Below, in pieces: positions 1 to 7,240 of a stretch of DNA of 11,678 nt (its first letter is position 1; the number at the start of each line of letters is the position of its first letter). The DNA is from Bacteroidia bacterium (GTDB taxonomy: Bacteria; Bacteroidota; Bacteroidia; Flavobacteriales; NORP286). Made by a program: the position numbers and the translations under genes. Location of the stretch: positions 1 to 11,678 of the forward strand of contig JAESTI010000207.1 in the NCBI GenBank assembly GCA_016763665.1. The letters run 5' to 3'. The notes under the pieces were generated by a model, which was not told the origin of the DNA, ran no database searches, and worked only from the letters and a program-made list of their open reading frames with translations.

Positions 1-1559
1 AAAGCGGGCTGAATAGAGCCCAGGCTGTTGGCAGTAGCGATAAACATCACATTTGAAAGATCGTAGTCCAGTTCAATATAATTATCATAAAATGCTTTGT
101 TCTGTTCCGGATCCAAAACTTCTAAAAGTGCTGATGACGGGTCGCCTCTAAAGTCAGAACCTACTTTGTCAATTTCATCTAAAACAAAAACAGGGTTGGA
201 AGATTTTGCCTTTTTTAATGACTGGATTATTCTACCTGGCATCGCTCCTATATACGTTTTTCGATGACCTCTTACTTCGGCTTCATCACGCAAACCACCT
301 AACGACATTCGTACATACTTTCTACCCAAGGCATCTGCAATGGATCGTCCTAGCGAAGTTTTTCCAACACCTGGAGGACCATACAAACATAAAATCGGGG
401 CTTTCATATTAGCTTTAAGCTTCAACACAGCCAAATATTCCAAGATCCTTTCCTTTACGATATCAAGTCCATAATGATCTCTATCTAAAACTTTCTTAGC
501 TCTATTTAAATCAAATCTATCAGCAGTAAATTCATTCCAGGGTAAATCCAAAAGCAATTCTAAATAATTGAGTACTACTGAATACTCTGCAGCTGCAGGA
601 TTCATTCTGGATAGTTTATCTAGTTCTTTGGTAAAAGTTTCTTCAACTTCTTTTCCCCATTTCTTTTTCTTACCTTTTGCACGAAGATCATCTATTTCTT
701 TATCAAAATTGTCAACACCAAGTTCTTCCTGAATAGTTTTTAATTGTTGATGTAAGAAAAATTCCCTCTGTTGTTCATCAAGATCTCCTCTCACTTTGTC
801 CTGAATTTGATTTTTCAGCTCAAGCATATGCAGCTCTTTTGTCAAATGCTTTAGTAAAAGATTTGCTCTTTCTTTAAGATCTGTAACTTCCAGCATTTTT
901 TGCTTCTCTTTCACTTCGGCATTCATATTGGATGAAATGAAATTGATAAGGAAAGATGTGTTGTCAATGTTTTTTAAAGCTATGCCAGCTTCGCTAGGGA
1001 TATTTGGAGAGAGTTTGATTATTTTATTTGCCAACTCTTTTAAGGATGAAACCAAAGCATCAAATTTCTTATCTTTAGGTGGGCTGGTTTCATGAATAGA
1101 CTCAATTTCTGCTTTAATATATGGATCCTCATTAATTACCTTATTTATTTTAAATCGTTGCTTTCCTTGAATAATTATTGTGATATTCCCATCAGGAAGT
1201 TTTAGCATCTTTAATATTCGAGCGATCGTACCTACTTTGTTAAGATCATCCACGGTTGGATCTTCTATGGTACTATCCTTTTGCGCAACAACACCTATGA
1301 TCTTATCTTTTTTATTAGCTTCCTTGATCAGGTCAATTGATTTATCACGTCCAACAGTAATTGGAATTACTACATCAGGAAAAAGCACTGTGTTTCTTAG
1401 TGGAAGAATTGATAATGAAGCCGGAATCTCTTCTTGATTAAAATCATCATCATGATCATCACCAGTTAATAATGGAATGAACTCTGTTCCTTCATCGATA
1501 AGAGAAGACCCAAAAATTTGTTCAATATCTAATGTTAGATTGTCAAATTTTATTCCCAT
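1..1559 (-). CDS. lon: Lon ATP-dependent protease, N-terminal part (cut by left window edge)
   Basis: Cytosolic AAA+ serine protease that degrades misfolded and regulatory proteins. I translated the minus strand from ATG at 1559; 519 codons stay open to the window edge. Residues about 45-250 form the LON substrate-binding domain (SILPLRNTVLFPDVVIPI near the start), preceded by an acidic linker (DDHDDD). A charged coiled-coil region with QQREFFLHQQLKTIQEELG follows. The AAA+ module has Walker A GPPGVGKTS at 394-402, the family-typical MSLGGLRDEAEVRGHRKTY, Walker B LDEIDK at 460-465 and sensor region FIATAN. The Ser-Lys protease domain lies outside the window, so its integrity cannot be judged. 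An out-of-frame ATG at 1567 gives only Met-Asn-stop, and its TAA overlaps the lon ATG. The gene diverges from the downstream aminotransferase. Identity is very secure. Confidence 0.97.
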   Translation of the reverse strand, partial: MGIKFDNLTLDIEQIFGSSLIDEGTEFIPLLTGDDHDDDFNQEEIPASLSILPLRNTVLFPDVVIPITVGRDKSIDLIKEANKKDKIIGVVAQKDSTIEDPTVDDLNKVGTIARILKMLKLPDGNITIIIQGKQRFKINKVINEDPYIKAEIESIHETSPPKDKKFDALVSSLKELANKIIKLSPNIPSEAGIALKNIDNTSFLINFISSNMNAEVKEKQKMLEVTDLKERANLLLKHLTKELHMLELKNQIQDKVRGDLDEQQREFFLHQQLKTIQEELGVDNFDKEIDDLRAKGKKKKWGKEVEETFTKELDKLSRMNPAAAEYSVVLNYLELLLDLPWNEFTADRFDLNRAKKVLDRDHYGLDIVKERILEYLAVLKLKANMKAPILCLYGPPGVGKTSLGRSIADALGRKYVRMSLGGLRDEAEVRGHRKTYIGAMPGRIIQSLKKAKSSNPVFVLDEIDKVGSDFRGDPSSALLEVLDPEQNKAFYDNYIELDYDLSNVMFIATANSLGSIQPA

Positions 1560-1876
1560 TAATTCATTGATCTAAGATAAAAATAATTCTACGTTGCTTC
1601 TCTAACAAAAAAATTGCCAATTACCTCATATGTAGATAATACTGTAATTATGACAGATATATAGGGAATTTCATGCCAAAAATGAATAAAAGATACTTCA
1701 AAATGTTGAAAACGAGGGCAAAGCAATAAACCAAAAATTAGTAATTTGGCGGCATAATTATTTACGAATAACGAAATAATACGAATAGCTTATGAGTATA
1801 TATTCTAATTGCGAATAACTTATAGAACTAGTACACGAATTAACGCATTTACTAATTTACGAATACACGATTACCA
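1560..1876. other. Divergent spacer between lon and the aminotransferase, with acgaat repeats
   Basis: This 317-bp spacer has no convincing gene. It must hold promoters for both divergent genes, but I could not place a good Bacteroidota -33/-7 pair (TTTG / TAnnTTTG) on either strand. Its right third carries a degenerate repeat of the word acgaat at 1764, 1781, 1835 and 1859, plus gcgaat at 1811. The last three copies are spaced 24 and 24 bp apart. A small imperfect hairpin (ccaaa...tttgg) lies at 1731-1749. No rho-independent terminator is expected, because both flanking genes point outwards. Confidence 0.6.
1764..1864. repeat. Degenerate acgaat short-word repeat
   Basis: The hexamer acgaat occurs exactly at 1764-1769, 1781-1786, 1835-1840 and 1859-1864, with a one-base variant (gcgaat) at 1811-1816. 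Offsets are 17, 30, 24 and 24 bp. The copies sit in AT-rich sequence ending 13 bp before the aminotransferase ATG. Whether this is a protein-binding array or decayed simple-sequence repeat cannot be told from one locus. Confidence 0.55.
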
Positions 1877-3070
1877 ATGCCACTAATTGCAGATAGGGTT
1901 AATAAATTTGAAGAATCAGAGACTTTGGCAATGGCTAAATTGGCCAGAGAGTTAAAGCAGCAGGGGAAAGATGTTATTAACTTAAGTACAGGTGAACCAG
2001 ATTTTGATACACCTAATCATATCCGTGAAGCTGCCAAAAAAGCCATTGATGAGGGACATACACACTATCCACCAGTTACTGGTTATGCTGAACTGAAAAA
2101 TGCCATTTGTGCAAAGTTTGAATCGGGTAATAGCCTAAAATTTTCGTCCAATCAAATTGTTGTTTCTACTGGTGCCAAGCAGTCTATTATGAATACTTTG
2201 CTTGCTACTATCAATCCTAGTGATGAAGTTTTGCTACCTGCACCCTACTGGGTAAGCTATCCTCAAATGATCAAAATGGTTGATGGAATCCCCGTTATTC
2301 TTGATACACAAATTCAGAGTGACTTTAAAATAACTTCGGAACAACTTGAAAATAGCATTACTGAAAAAACTAAGATGTTGATCTTGACATCTCCCTGTAA
2401 TCCAACAGGAACAGTATATTCTTATGAAGAACTGAATAGTATTGCTACCATATTAAAAGACCATCCCAATATTTTGATTATTTCCGATGAAATATACGAG
2501 CATATCAATTTTGCTGGCCAGCACAATAGCATTGCACAATTTGAGGAGATAAAAGATCGCGTAATAGTTGTAAATGGGGTGTCAAAGGGTTTTGCCATGA
2601 CCGGGTGGAGAATTGGATACATTGCTGCTCAAGAAACAATTGCAAAAGCATGTGAAAAGATACAAGGGCAATTTACTTCTGGGGCATCAAGCATCTCACA
2701 ACATGCTGCATTAAGCGCTTTGTCATCTAATCTTGATGAGACCCATAAAATGTGTGATGAGTTCAAAAACAGAAGAGATCTATTATTAAACCTGTTAAAA
2801 GATGTCTCGGGAGTTAAGACTAATGTTCCGGACGGTGCGTTTTATCTGTTTCCTGATATTTCTGAATATATTGGAAAAAGTGATGGAGAAAATACAATTA
2901 ATTCATCAAAGGAACTTTGCATGTATTTATTGAATCAACATAGCCTTGCCTTGGTTCCCGGTGAGGCTTTTGGAAATGGTAATTGTATAAGAATTTCTTA
3001 CGCAGCATCAACAGAAGTAATAGAAGAAGCAATTAGGAGACTTAAAAGTGGTTTGGAAACTTTAGCGTAG
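1877..3070 (+). CDS. Class I PLP-dependent aminotransferase (aspartate aminotransferase-like, AspB type)
   Basis: Cytosolic fold-type I transaminase of 397 residues, the usual length for the class Ib aspartate aminotransferases that use glutamate/2-oxoglutarate. Diagnostic residues are all visible. The N-terminal LSTGEPDFDTP and YPPVTGYAELKNAI are typical of the Ib group. SPCNPTG has the cofactor-contacting Asn at 175, SDEIYE has Asp204 and Tyr207, and the Schiff-base Lys237 lies in SKGFAMTGWRIGY. NCIRISYA supplies the substrate-carboxylate Arg372. The likely reaction is aspartate + 2-oxoglutarate to oxaloacetate + glutamate. Related Ib enzymes also act on prephenate, so exact specificity is inferred. 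The ATG at 1877 gives the conventional N-terminus; no Shine-Dalgarno is visible, as usual in this phylum. No neighbour points to a particular amino-acid pathway. Confidence 0.92.
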   Translation: MPLIADRVNKFEESETLAMAKLARELKQQGKDVINLSTGEPDFDTPNHIREAAKKAIDEGHTHYPPVTGYAELKNAICAKFESGNSLKFSSNQIVVSTGAKQSIMNTLLATINPSDEVLLPAPYWVSYPQMIKMVDGIPVILDTQIQSDFKITSEQLENSITEKTKMLILTSPCNPTGTVYSYEELNSIATILKDHPNILIISDEIYEHINFAGQHNSIAQFEEIKDRVIVVNGVSKGFAMTGWRIGYIAAQETIAKACEKIQGQFTSGASSISQHAALSALSSNLDETHKMCDEFKNRRDLLLNLLKDVSGVKTNVPDGAFYLFPDISEYIGKSDGENTINSSKELCMYLLNQHSLALVPGEAFGNGNCIRISYAASTEVIEEAIRRLKSGLETLA

Positions 3071-3104
3071 CAAGGCTGCAGACAAAATGGAATATTGGAA
3101 ATTT

Positions 3105-3124
3105 GGAATAATGCAATAATGGAA
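3105..3124 (+). repeat. Left arm of inverted repeat enclosing the four-helix-bundle gene
   Basis: This 20-bp arm matches the reverse complement of 3547-3566 at 18 of 20 positions. It is embedded in a run of imperfect tggaat direct repeats (3088-3126). It ends exactly one base before the ATG at 3125, an alternative start of the enclosed gene. In a transcript the two arms would close a stem around the whole reading frame. Confidence 0.8.
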
Positions 3125-3538
3125 ATGTTTGAAAGAAAAAATGTTAACCGCGGATTCAAAAAACTTCGTGTTTGGCAGGATGCAGTAATGCTTTATGTTT
3201 TTGCAAGTAAAATATTTACTAATTTCCCGTTTGAACTTAAAAAGATAGCATCCAACAGTATTGATGCTTCCCATAGCGTCTCACGAAATATAGCGGAAGG
3301 CTATTGCAGAAGAAATTTGAAAGAATATTTAAACTTTTTAAATTATTCTCTTGGTTCAAGTGGCGAGTTTCACTCTTGTTATAGCAGTTGTTTTAAAGCT
3401 AATCAAATTTCAAAAGAAGAATACGAAGAACTTGATAAATTGCATTACAAAGTTGAAAATCAATTACTCAAACTTATTGAATCATTACAAGCAAAACAGG
3501 TCTCTGGAAAATGGGAAGATAATTTTAATAGCAACTAA
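3119..3538 (+). CDS. Four-helix-bundle protein, S23/IVP (23S rRNA intervening sequence protein) family
   Basis: Small protein of 139 residues (137 from the ATG at 3125). The opening FKKLRVWQDAVML, the central SHSVSRNIAEGY with a following RR, and the helical EYLNFLNYSLGSSGEFHS segment are the signature of the four-helix-bundle family (TIGR02436). That family was first described from intervening sequences in 23S rRNA genes, and the Avd protein of diversity-generating retroelements is related. Known relatives are predicted to form basic oligomers that may bind nucleic acid; a cellular role is not settled. An upstream TTG at 3095 keeps the frame open, but ATG 3119 or 3125 fits the family N-terminus better. 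The gene is enclosed by inverted repeats (3105-3124 and 3547-3566) and sits between unrelated housekeeping genes, with no rRNA or reverse transcriptase nearby. It looks like an inserted cassette. Confidence 0.88.
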   Translation: MEMFERKNVNRGFKKLRVWQDAVMLYVFASKIFTNFPFELKKIASNSIDASHSVSRNIAEGYCRRNLKEYLNFLNYSLGSSGEFHSCYSSCFKANQISKEEYEELDKLHYKVENQLLKLIESLQAKQVSGKWEDNFNSN

Positions 3539-3546
3539 CCCCAAAA

Positions 3547-3566
3547 TTCCATTATTCCATCATTCC
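3547..3566 (-). repeat. Right arm of inverted repeat enclosing the four-helix-bundle gene
   Basis: Reverse complement matches 3105-3124 with two mismatches. It begins 9 bp after the stop codon of the four-helix-bundle gene (TAA 3536-3538), so the arms fit the reading frame closely on both sides. No target-site duplication was identified with confidence. Confidence 0.8.
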
Positions 3567-3614
3567 TGTTGGATTGAGTTTTATGTTAAATAAACAAGGT
3601 AACATCCCAATTCC

Positions 3615-4583
3615 ATGATCGATATAATTAATTCCTTTAAAGATTGCAAAGCACTTGTTATTGGAGACTCCATGCTCGATACTTATTTGTGGGGTAATGT
3701 AAATAGAATTTCTCCGGAAGCACCTGTACCAATAGTGTCTTTAAATAAAAGGGAAAATCGTTTAGGTGGTGCTGCCAATGTTGCTTTGAACATCAAATCT
3801 TTGGGCGCAGAAGTTGCTCTATGTTGCGTTACTGGCAATGATCCGGAAGCCAAACTTTTCAATGACTTATTACAAAGTAATAAAATCGGTACGGATGCAG
3901 TAGTTGTAGATGAATCACGTATCACATCTGTAAAAAATAGAATTATAAGCAATAACCAACATTTAATTAGAATTGATAATGAATCAACGGATGATTTGGA
4001 TGAGAGCATAACCAATCAATTACTTGATAAAATAGAGAACCTAATTCAGAATGTTGACGTAGTTGTCTTCCAGGATTATGACAAGGGAATGATCTCTGCA
4101 AAACTAATCGAACGAACAATTTTCTGGGCAAAGAAGAAAGATATTCCCGTTGTGGTTGATCCAAAAAAGAACAATTTTCATAATTACAAAGGAGCTTCAC
4201 TTTTCAAACCCAATTTAAGAGAATTGGAGGAAGGCTTAAAGATTGATGTCGACAAAACCAATATTGATAACGTAAAAGACGCTTCTGATAAGTTGATGAC
4301 TGCACTTGAAGCCGATGCTGTGATGATCACTTTATCAGAATTAGGAATCTTTGTCAGCGACGGGAAAAATCACAACATCATACCTACTGAAGCACAAAAA
4401 ATTGTTGATGTTTCTGGTGCCGGAGATACAGTTATCAGTATTGCAGCTTTATGTTTAGCTACAAACCAGGATTTATCTTCCACAGCCAAGTTAGCAAATC
4501 TTGCAGCAGGAATTGTAATTGAAAGCGTTGGAGTTGTTCCGATAGAAACCAATGAACTTATCAAACGAATTGAGCATCTGTAA
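3615..4583 (+). CDS. rfaE1: D-glycero-beta-D-manno-heptose-7-phosphate kinase (single-domain RfaE/HldE kinase, PfkB family)
   Basis: Ribokinase-fold sugar kinase of 322 residues, corresponding to the N-terminal half of E. coli HldE. It phosphorylates heptose-7-phosphate at O-1, a step in making ADP-heptose for the LPS inner core. Supporting motifs are GDSMLDTYLWGNVNRISPEA (residues 17-36), which is characteristic of the heptose kinases, the PfkB signature GGAANVALNI (51-60), and the anion-hole/catalytic DVSGAGDT (265-272) with Asp271 as the presumed general base. The nucleotidyltransferase domain of bifunctional HldE is absent. The adenylyltransferase must therefore be a separate gene, not seen here. 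ATG 3615 starts directly at the domain. The gene follows the four-helix-bundle cassette by 48 bp and could share a transcript with it. A sibling PfkB sugar kinase is possible but less likely. Confidence 0.9.
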   Translation: MIDIINSFKDCKALVIGDSMLDTYLWGNVNRISPEAPVPIVSLNKRENRLGGAANVALNIKSLGAEVALCCVTGNDPEAKLFNDLLQSNKIGTDAVVVDESRITSVKNRIISNNQHLIRIDNESTDDLDESITNQLLDKIENLIQNVDVVVFQDYDKGMISAKLIERTIFWAKKKDIPVVVDPKKNNFHNYKGASLFKPNLRELEEGLKIDVDKTNIDNVKDASDKLMTALEADAVMITLSELGIFVSDGKNHNIIPTEAQKIVDVSGAGDTVISIAALCLATNQDLSSTAKLANLAAGIVIESVGVVPIETNELIKRIEHL

Positions 4584-4595
4584 GTAAAAAGGCAA

Positions 4596-4675
4596 AATTA
4601 AAAAGGATAAAGTTTAATATATTTGATTAATGCCCGATATAAAACTTTTTACTTTAAACTTTTTACTTTTTAATT
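4596..4675 (+). repeat. Inverted repeat (18/20) between rfaE1 and trkH, possible terminator or leader hairpin
   Basis: Arms 4596-4615 and 4656-4675 are complementary at 18 of 20 positions around a 40-nt loop. The right side also holds an exact 14-bp tandem duplication, aaactttttacttt at 4642-4655 and 4656-4669. The left arm is purine-rich (A/G) and the right arm T/C-rich. The stem is AU-rich and has no classic U-tract after it. It ends 7 nt before the trkH ATG, so it could terminate rfaE1 transcripts or shield the trkH start. Low-complexity origin is an alternative. Confidence 0.55.
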
Positions 4676-4682
4676 GACTTAG

Positions 4683-6098
4683 ATGGTCCGCTTTATCAAC
4701 CGCATTCGAGAAAAATTCAACCTAAGCATTTATGGCAGTAAAGATTCAGTTTTAAGGGGTCTGAAGATCGCTACTTTGTTGGCATCAGCTATTGGCGTAT
4801 TAAACCTTGTTTATTATTACGGCTTTCCGCAATCACCAGAGTCAAAAGAAATATCACTCTATATAATAAAAGGAGTATTTGTAATATTTATTATTTCTTA
4901 CCTAACTAGATTCTTATACTCTTTTCATCCATTAACTTTTCTATTAAAAACATGGTTTGAAGGTCTGTTGATGTTGCTTCTTATCTATGACGGTATTAGC
5001 CTATACCTTTTCAATGTACCGCTGTTGGAAAACCTGTTTAATAGGTTTGGGGTAGAAACTTTTACCCACTTCTATGTATTGTTCATCCAAATGTACATGA
5101 TGGTTATAATAGGTTTAGAAGCAGCAAAAGCCAGTCGCTATTTAACACAAATTGATCTAAGGCCCTCAACTACATTTATGCTTTCTTTCTTGATATTGAT
5201 ATTGACAGGTGCAGGTATGATCATGTTGCCGGAAATGACCACAATTGACGGAAGTATGCCATTTATAGATGCATTATTTACTTCTGCTAGTGCAAGTTGC
5301 GTTACCGGACTAATGGTAGTCGATGCTTCAACTTATTTCACGTTTAAGGGGCACGTAGTAATTCTAATTTTAATACAACTTGGTGGACTGGGAATCATTT
5401 CGTTTGCGGCATTTTTTGCATCCTTTTTAAGTGGAGGTAACGTTGGGGTAAAACACGCTTCTATTATAATGGATTATTTAAGCCCTGAATCACAATATAA
5501 CACCAAAGCCATCCTTCGTCAAATTATTCTCACAACGCTTAGTATTGAGATTATTGGTGCAATTGTAATGTTCAGTTTGTGGAATCCTGCCATAGAATTT
5601 AATGGAACAGGAGACAAAATATTTCAATCTATATTTCATTCCATTGCAGCATTTTGCAACGCCGGTATATCCACATTTCATGGTGGCCTGTATAATGAAC
5701 AGCTCAGAACATCTTATATTTTACACATTGCCTTTATGCTATTAATGGTACTGGGAGGTATTGGCTTTCCAGTAATTCATGATCTCTTTGGGATCAAACA
5801 CCTGCGAACAAGGTTAAAATATCCTTGGAAACAATGGGACGTAGGAACAAAAATCTCGATATACACTACAGGAGGATTAGTATTTGTTTGTTCAATAGTT
5901 TATTTTTTTTTAGAACAAGACAACACCTTAAGTGGAATGGACACTGGAGAAAGCATAATTACATCTGTTTTTCAAACTGTTACAAGGACAGGAGGATATA
6001 ACACTGTGGATATTAGTCAAATCGGTATTCCGTCATTAATTATGGATGTTTTTAATGTTTATAGGTGGCTCATCAGCATCAACAGCTGGAGGAGTTAA
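4683..6098 (+). CDS. trkH: TrkH/KtrB-family potassium transporter, N-terminal fragment (frameshifted)
   Basis: Inner-membrane K+ uptake pore subunit built from four membrane-pore-membrane repeats. About four extra hydrophobic helices precede the pore (near residues 28-48, 60-80, 92-112 and 128-148). Three of the four selectivity-filter loops are here: SASASCVTGL (201-210), SIAAFCNAGIS (320-330) and TVTRTGGYNTVD (432-443). From about residue 456 the sequence stops resembling the family (NVYRWLISINSWRS) and ends at 6098. The missing segment, including the fourth filter, continues in another frame from 6046. The reading shifts by +1 (or -2) within about 6042-6054, where a T5 run at 6049-6053 is a plausible site. 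Restored, the protein would be about 605 residues. No TrkA/KtrA regulatory subunit gene is in the window. It may be a real pseudogene or a sequence error. Confidence 0.9.
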   Translation: MVRFINRIREKFNLSIYGSKDSVLRGLKIATLLASAIGVLNLVYYYGFPQSPESKEISLYIIKGVFVIFIISYLTRFLYSFHPLTFLLKTWFEGLLMLLLIYDGISLYLFNVPLLENLFNRFGVETFTHFYVLFIQMYMMVIIGLEAAKASRYLTQIDLRPSTTFMLSFLILILTGAGMIMLPEMTTIDGSMPFIDALFTSASASCVTGLMVVDASTYFTFKGHVVILILIQLGGLGIISFAAFFASFLSGGNVGVKHASIIMDYLSPESQYNTKAILRQIILTTLSIEIIGAIVMFSLWNPAIEFNGTGDKIFQSIFHSIAAFCNAGISTFHGGLYNEQLRTSYILHIAFMLLMVLGGIGFPVIHDLFGIKHLRTRLKYPWKQWDVGTKISIYTTGGLVFVCSIVYFFLEQDNTLSGMDTGESIITSVFQTVTRTGGYNTVDISQIGIPSLIMDVFNVYRWLISINSWRS

Positions 6099-6498
6099 AA
6101 CCTCTACCCTGTTCATAATGTTATTGTCTGCTTATACTACTATTAAAGGAAATAAGAAACTGGAAGCATTTAAACGAAACATCTCACTTGAACTTTTACA
6201 TAAAGCGTTTACTATCTTTGGATTTGCTACTTTATTCGTTTTAACAGGAATATTTGCCCTATCTATTATAGAACCAGACATTGACTTAGTTGATCTTGCA
6301 TTTGAGGAAATATCAGCATTTGGAACAACAGGCTTGTCTAGAGGAATTACTGCCCAACTGTCTGATTCGGGAAAAGTGTGCTTGTTGATCTCAATGTTTG
6401 TTGGTAGAGTCAGCACATTGGCACTTTTCTTTTCATTGAGTACTCCTCAAACCAGTTATAGCCATAAATATCCTGACACTAATTTTATGATTGGATAG
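6046..6498 (+). CDS. trkH: TrkH/KtrB-family potassium transporter, C-terminal fragment (frameshifted)
   Basis: This is the continuation of the preceding transporter in the next frame, overlapping the N-terminal fragment by 53 bp. It opens with MFLMFIGGSSASTAGG, the conserved segment after the third pore loop. It carries the fourth selectivity-filter motif EEISAFGTTGLSRG (residues 87-100) and finishes with MFVGRVSTLALFFSLS and the KYPDTNFMIG tail, typical of the Bacteroidota branch, so the C-terminus is complete. The ATG at 6046 is probably an internal Met codon, not a real start. Alone the fragment could not form a pore. Conservation of both halves on either side of one indel argues that the disruption is very recent or artefactual. 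Confidence 0.88.
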   Translation: MFLMFIGGSSASTAGGVKTSTLFIMLLSAYTTIKGNKKLEAFKRNISLELLHKAFTIFGFATLFVLTGIFALSIIEPDIDLVDLAFEEISAFGTTGLSRGITAQLSDSGKVCLLISMFVGRVSTLALFFSLSTPQTSYSHKYPDTNFMIG

Positions 6499-6548
6499 AT
6501 TATAGTTAGGGGTATAGAGTTATGAGTTATTGGTTATTGAAGTTTAAT

Positions 6549-7199
6549 TTATCTCGGACCAAAAATCAAACTTCCAATCCTTACAATCGTGCTCCCCTCC
6601 TCTATTGCAATTTGGTAATCGTTGGACATGCCCATTGATATTTCTTTAAAATCTTCTTTGTTTTCAAAGTGATTAATTTTGGTCTTATCAAAGCATTCTT
6701 TCAAATTTCTGAACTCTCCACGAATTTGATCTTTATTTACGGTAAAAGTTGCCATACCCATCACGCCAACAATATTGATATTTTTCAATAGATTAAACTC
6801 TTCACTCAGTAAAACCGCTTCTAATTCAGAAATCATAAATCCTTGCTTGGTTTGTTCTTGTGCGATATACATTTGAAGCAAGCAATTAATATTTCTGTTA
6901 TGCTTGATAGCCTCCTTATTAATTACCTGTAATAATTTAAGACTATCAACTGAGTGAATTAGGTGAACAAATGAAGAAATGTACTTGACTTGTTTTGATT
7001 GCAGATTGCCAATGAAATGCCATTCAATATCCTTTGGAAGTTGCCCATACTTTTCCTGAAGTTCTTTGGTTCTGTTCTCCCCAAAAATTTTGTGCCCAGT
7101 ATCATAAACTTCTTGAATATCCCTGACAGGTTTTGTTTTGGATACAGTTACCAGCTTGATATTTTCATATTTAAACGCTGCTAAAAAATCAAGTCCCAT
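6549..7199 (-). CDS. yggS: YggS/PLPBP-family pyridoxal-phosphate homeostasis protein
   Basis: Single-domain TIM-barrel PLP-binding protein resembling the N-terminal domain of alanine racemase. Family members have no known enzymatic activity and influence B6 and amino-acid homeostasis. The PLP Lys is in VTVSKTKP (Lys21 from ATG 7199). Other family marks are FGENRTKELQEK, WHFIGNLQSKQVKYI, SVDS, GVMGMATF, and the phosphate-binding SMGMSNDYQIAI ending in VRIGSLIFGPR. The translation is 216 residues from ATG 7199. An in-frame GTG at 7208 would add three residues, and a stop lies just upstream of that. The N-terminal helix is slightly shorter than in E. coli YggS. The gene converges on trkH with a 50-bp spacer (6499-6548) of gttat-like words in which I see no clear terminator hairpin. 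It probably shares a transcript with the gene at 7241-7615 upstream. Confidence 0.93.
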   Translation of the reverse strand: MGLDFLAAFKYENIKLVTVSKTKPVRDIQEVYDTGHKIFGENRTKELQEKYGQLPKDIEWHFIGNLQSKQVKYISSFVHLIHSVDSLKLLQVINKEAIKHNRNINCLLQMYIAQEQTKQGFMISELEAVLLSEEFNLLKNINIVGVMGMATFTVNKDQIRGEFRNLKECFDKTKINHFENKEDFKEISMGMSNDYQIAIEEGSTIVRIGSLIFGPR

Positions 7200-7240
7200 C
7201 TTTTTCACTAATAACTAACAATTACGAACTAAAAACTAAC

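Noticed and set aside
1180..1437. Plus-strand open frames opposite lon (also 206-412)
   Set aside because: They are antisense to clear Lon coding sequence; hydrophobic character follows from the complementary strand.
3062..3274. Minus-strand open frame across the start of the four-helix-bundle gene
   Set aside because: It is antisense to conserved codons and the left inverted-repeat arm, and shows no domain.
3105..3566. Avd accessory protein of a diversity-generating retroelement
   Set aside because: The protein family is related, but no reverse transcriptase, template repeat or variable repeat is visible in the window.
3351..3593. Open frame of 80 codons overlapping the four-helix-bundle gene
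   Set aside because: It runs in another frame of a well-supported family gene and has no family features of its own.
6040..6056. Programmed ribosomal frameshift in trkH
   Set aside because: No standard slippery heptamer in the right frame with a downstream structure is evident, and this gene family is not known for recoding; mutation or sequence error is simpler.
6499..6548. Bidirectional terminator between trkH and yggS
   Set aside because: The convergent spacer lacks a convincing GC stem with U-tracts; only gttat-like words are seen.
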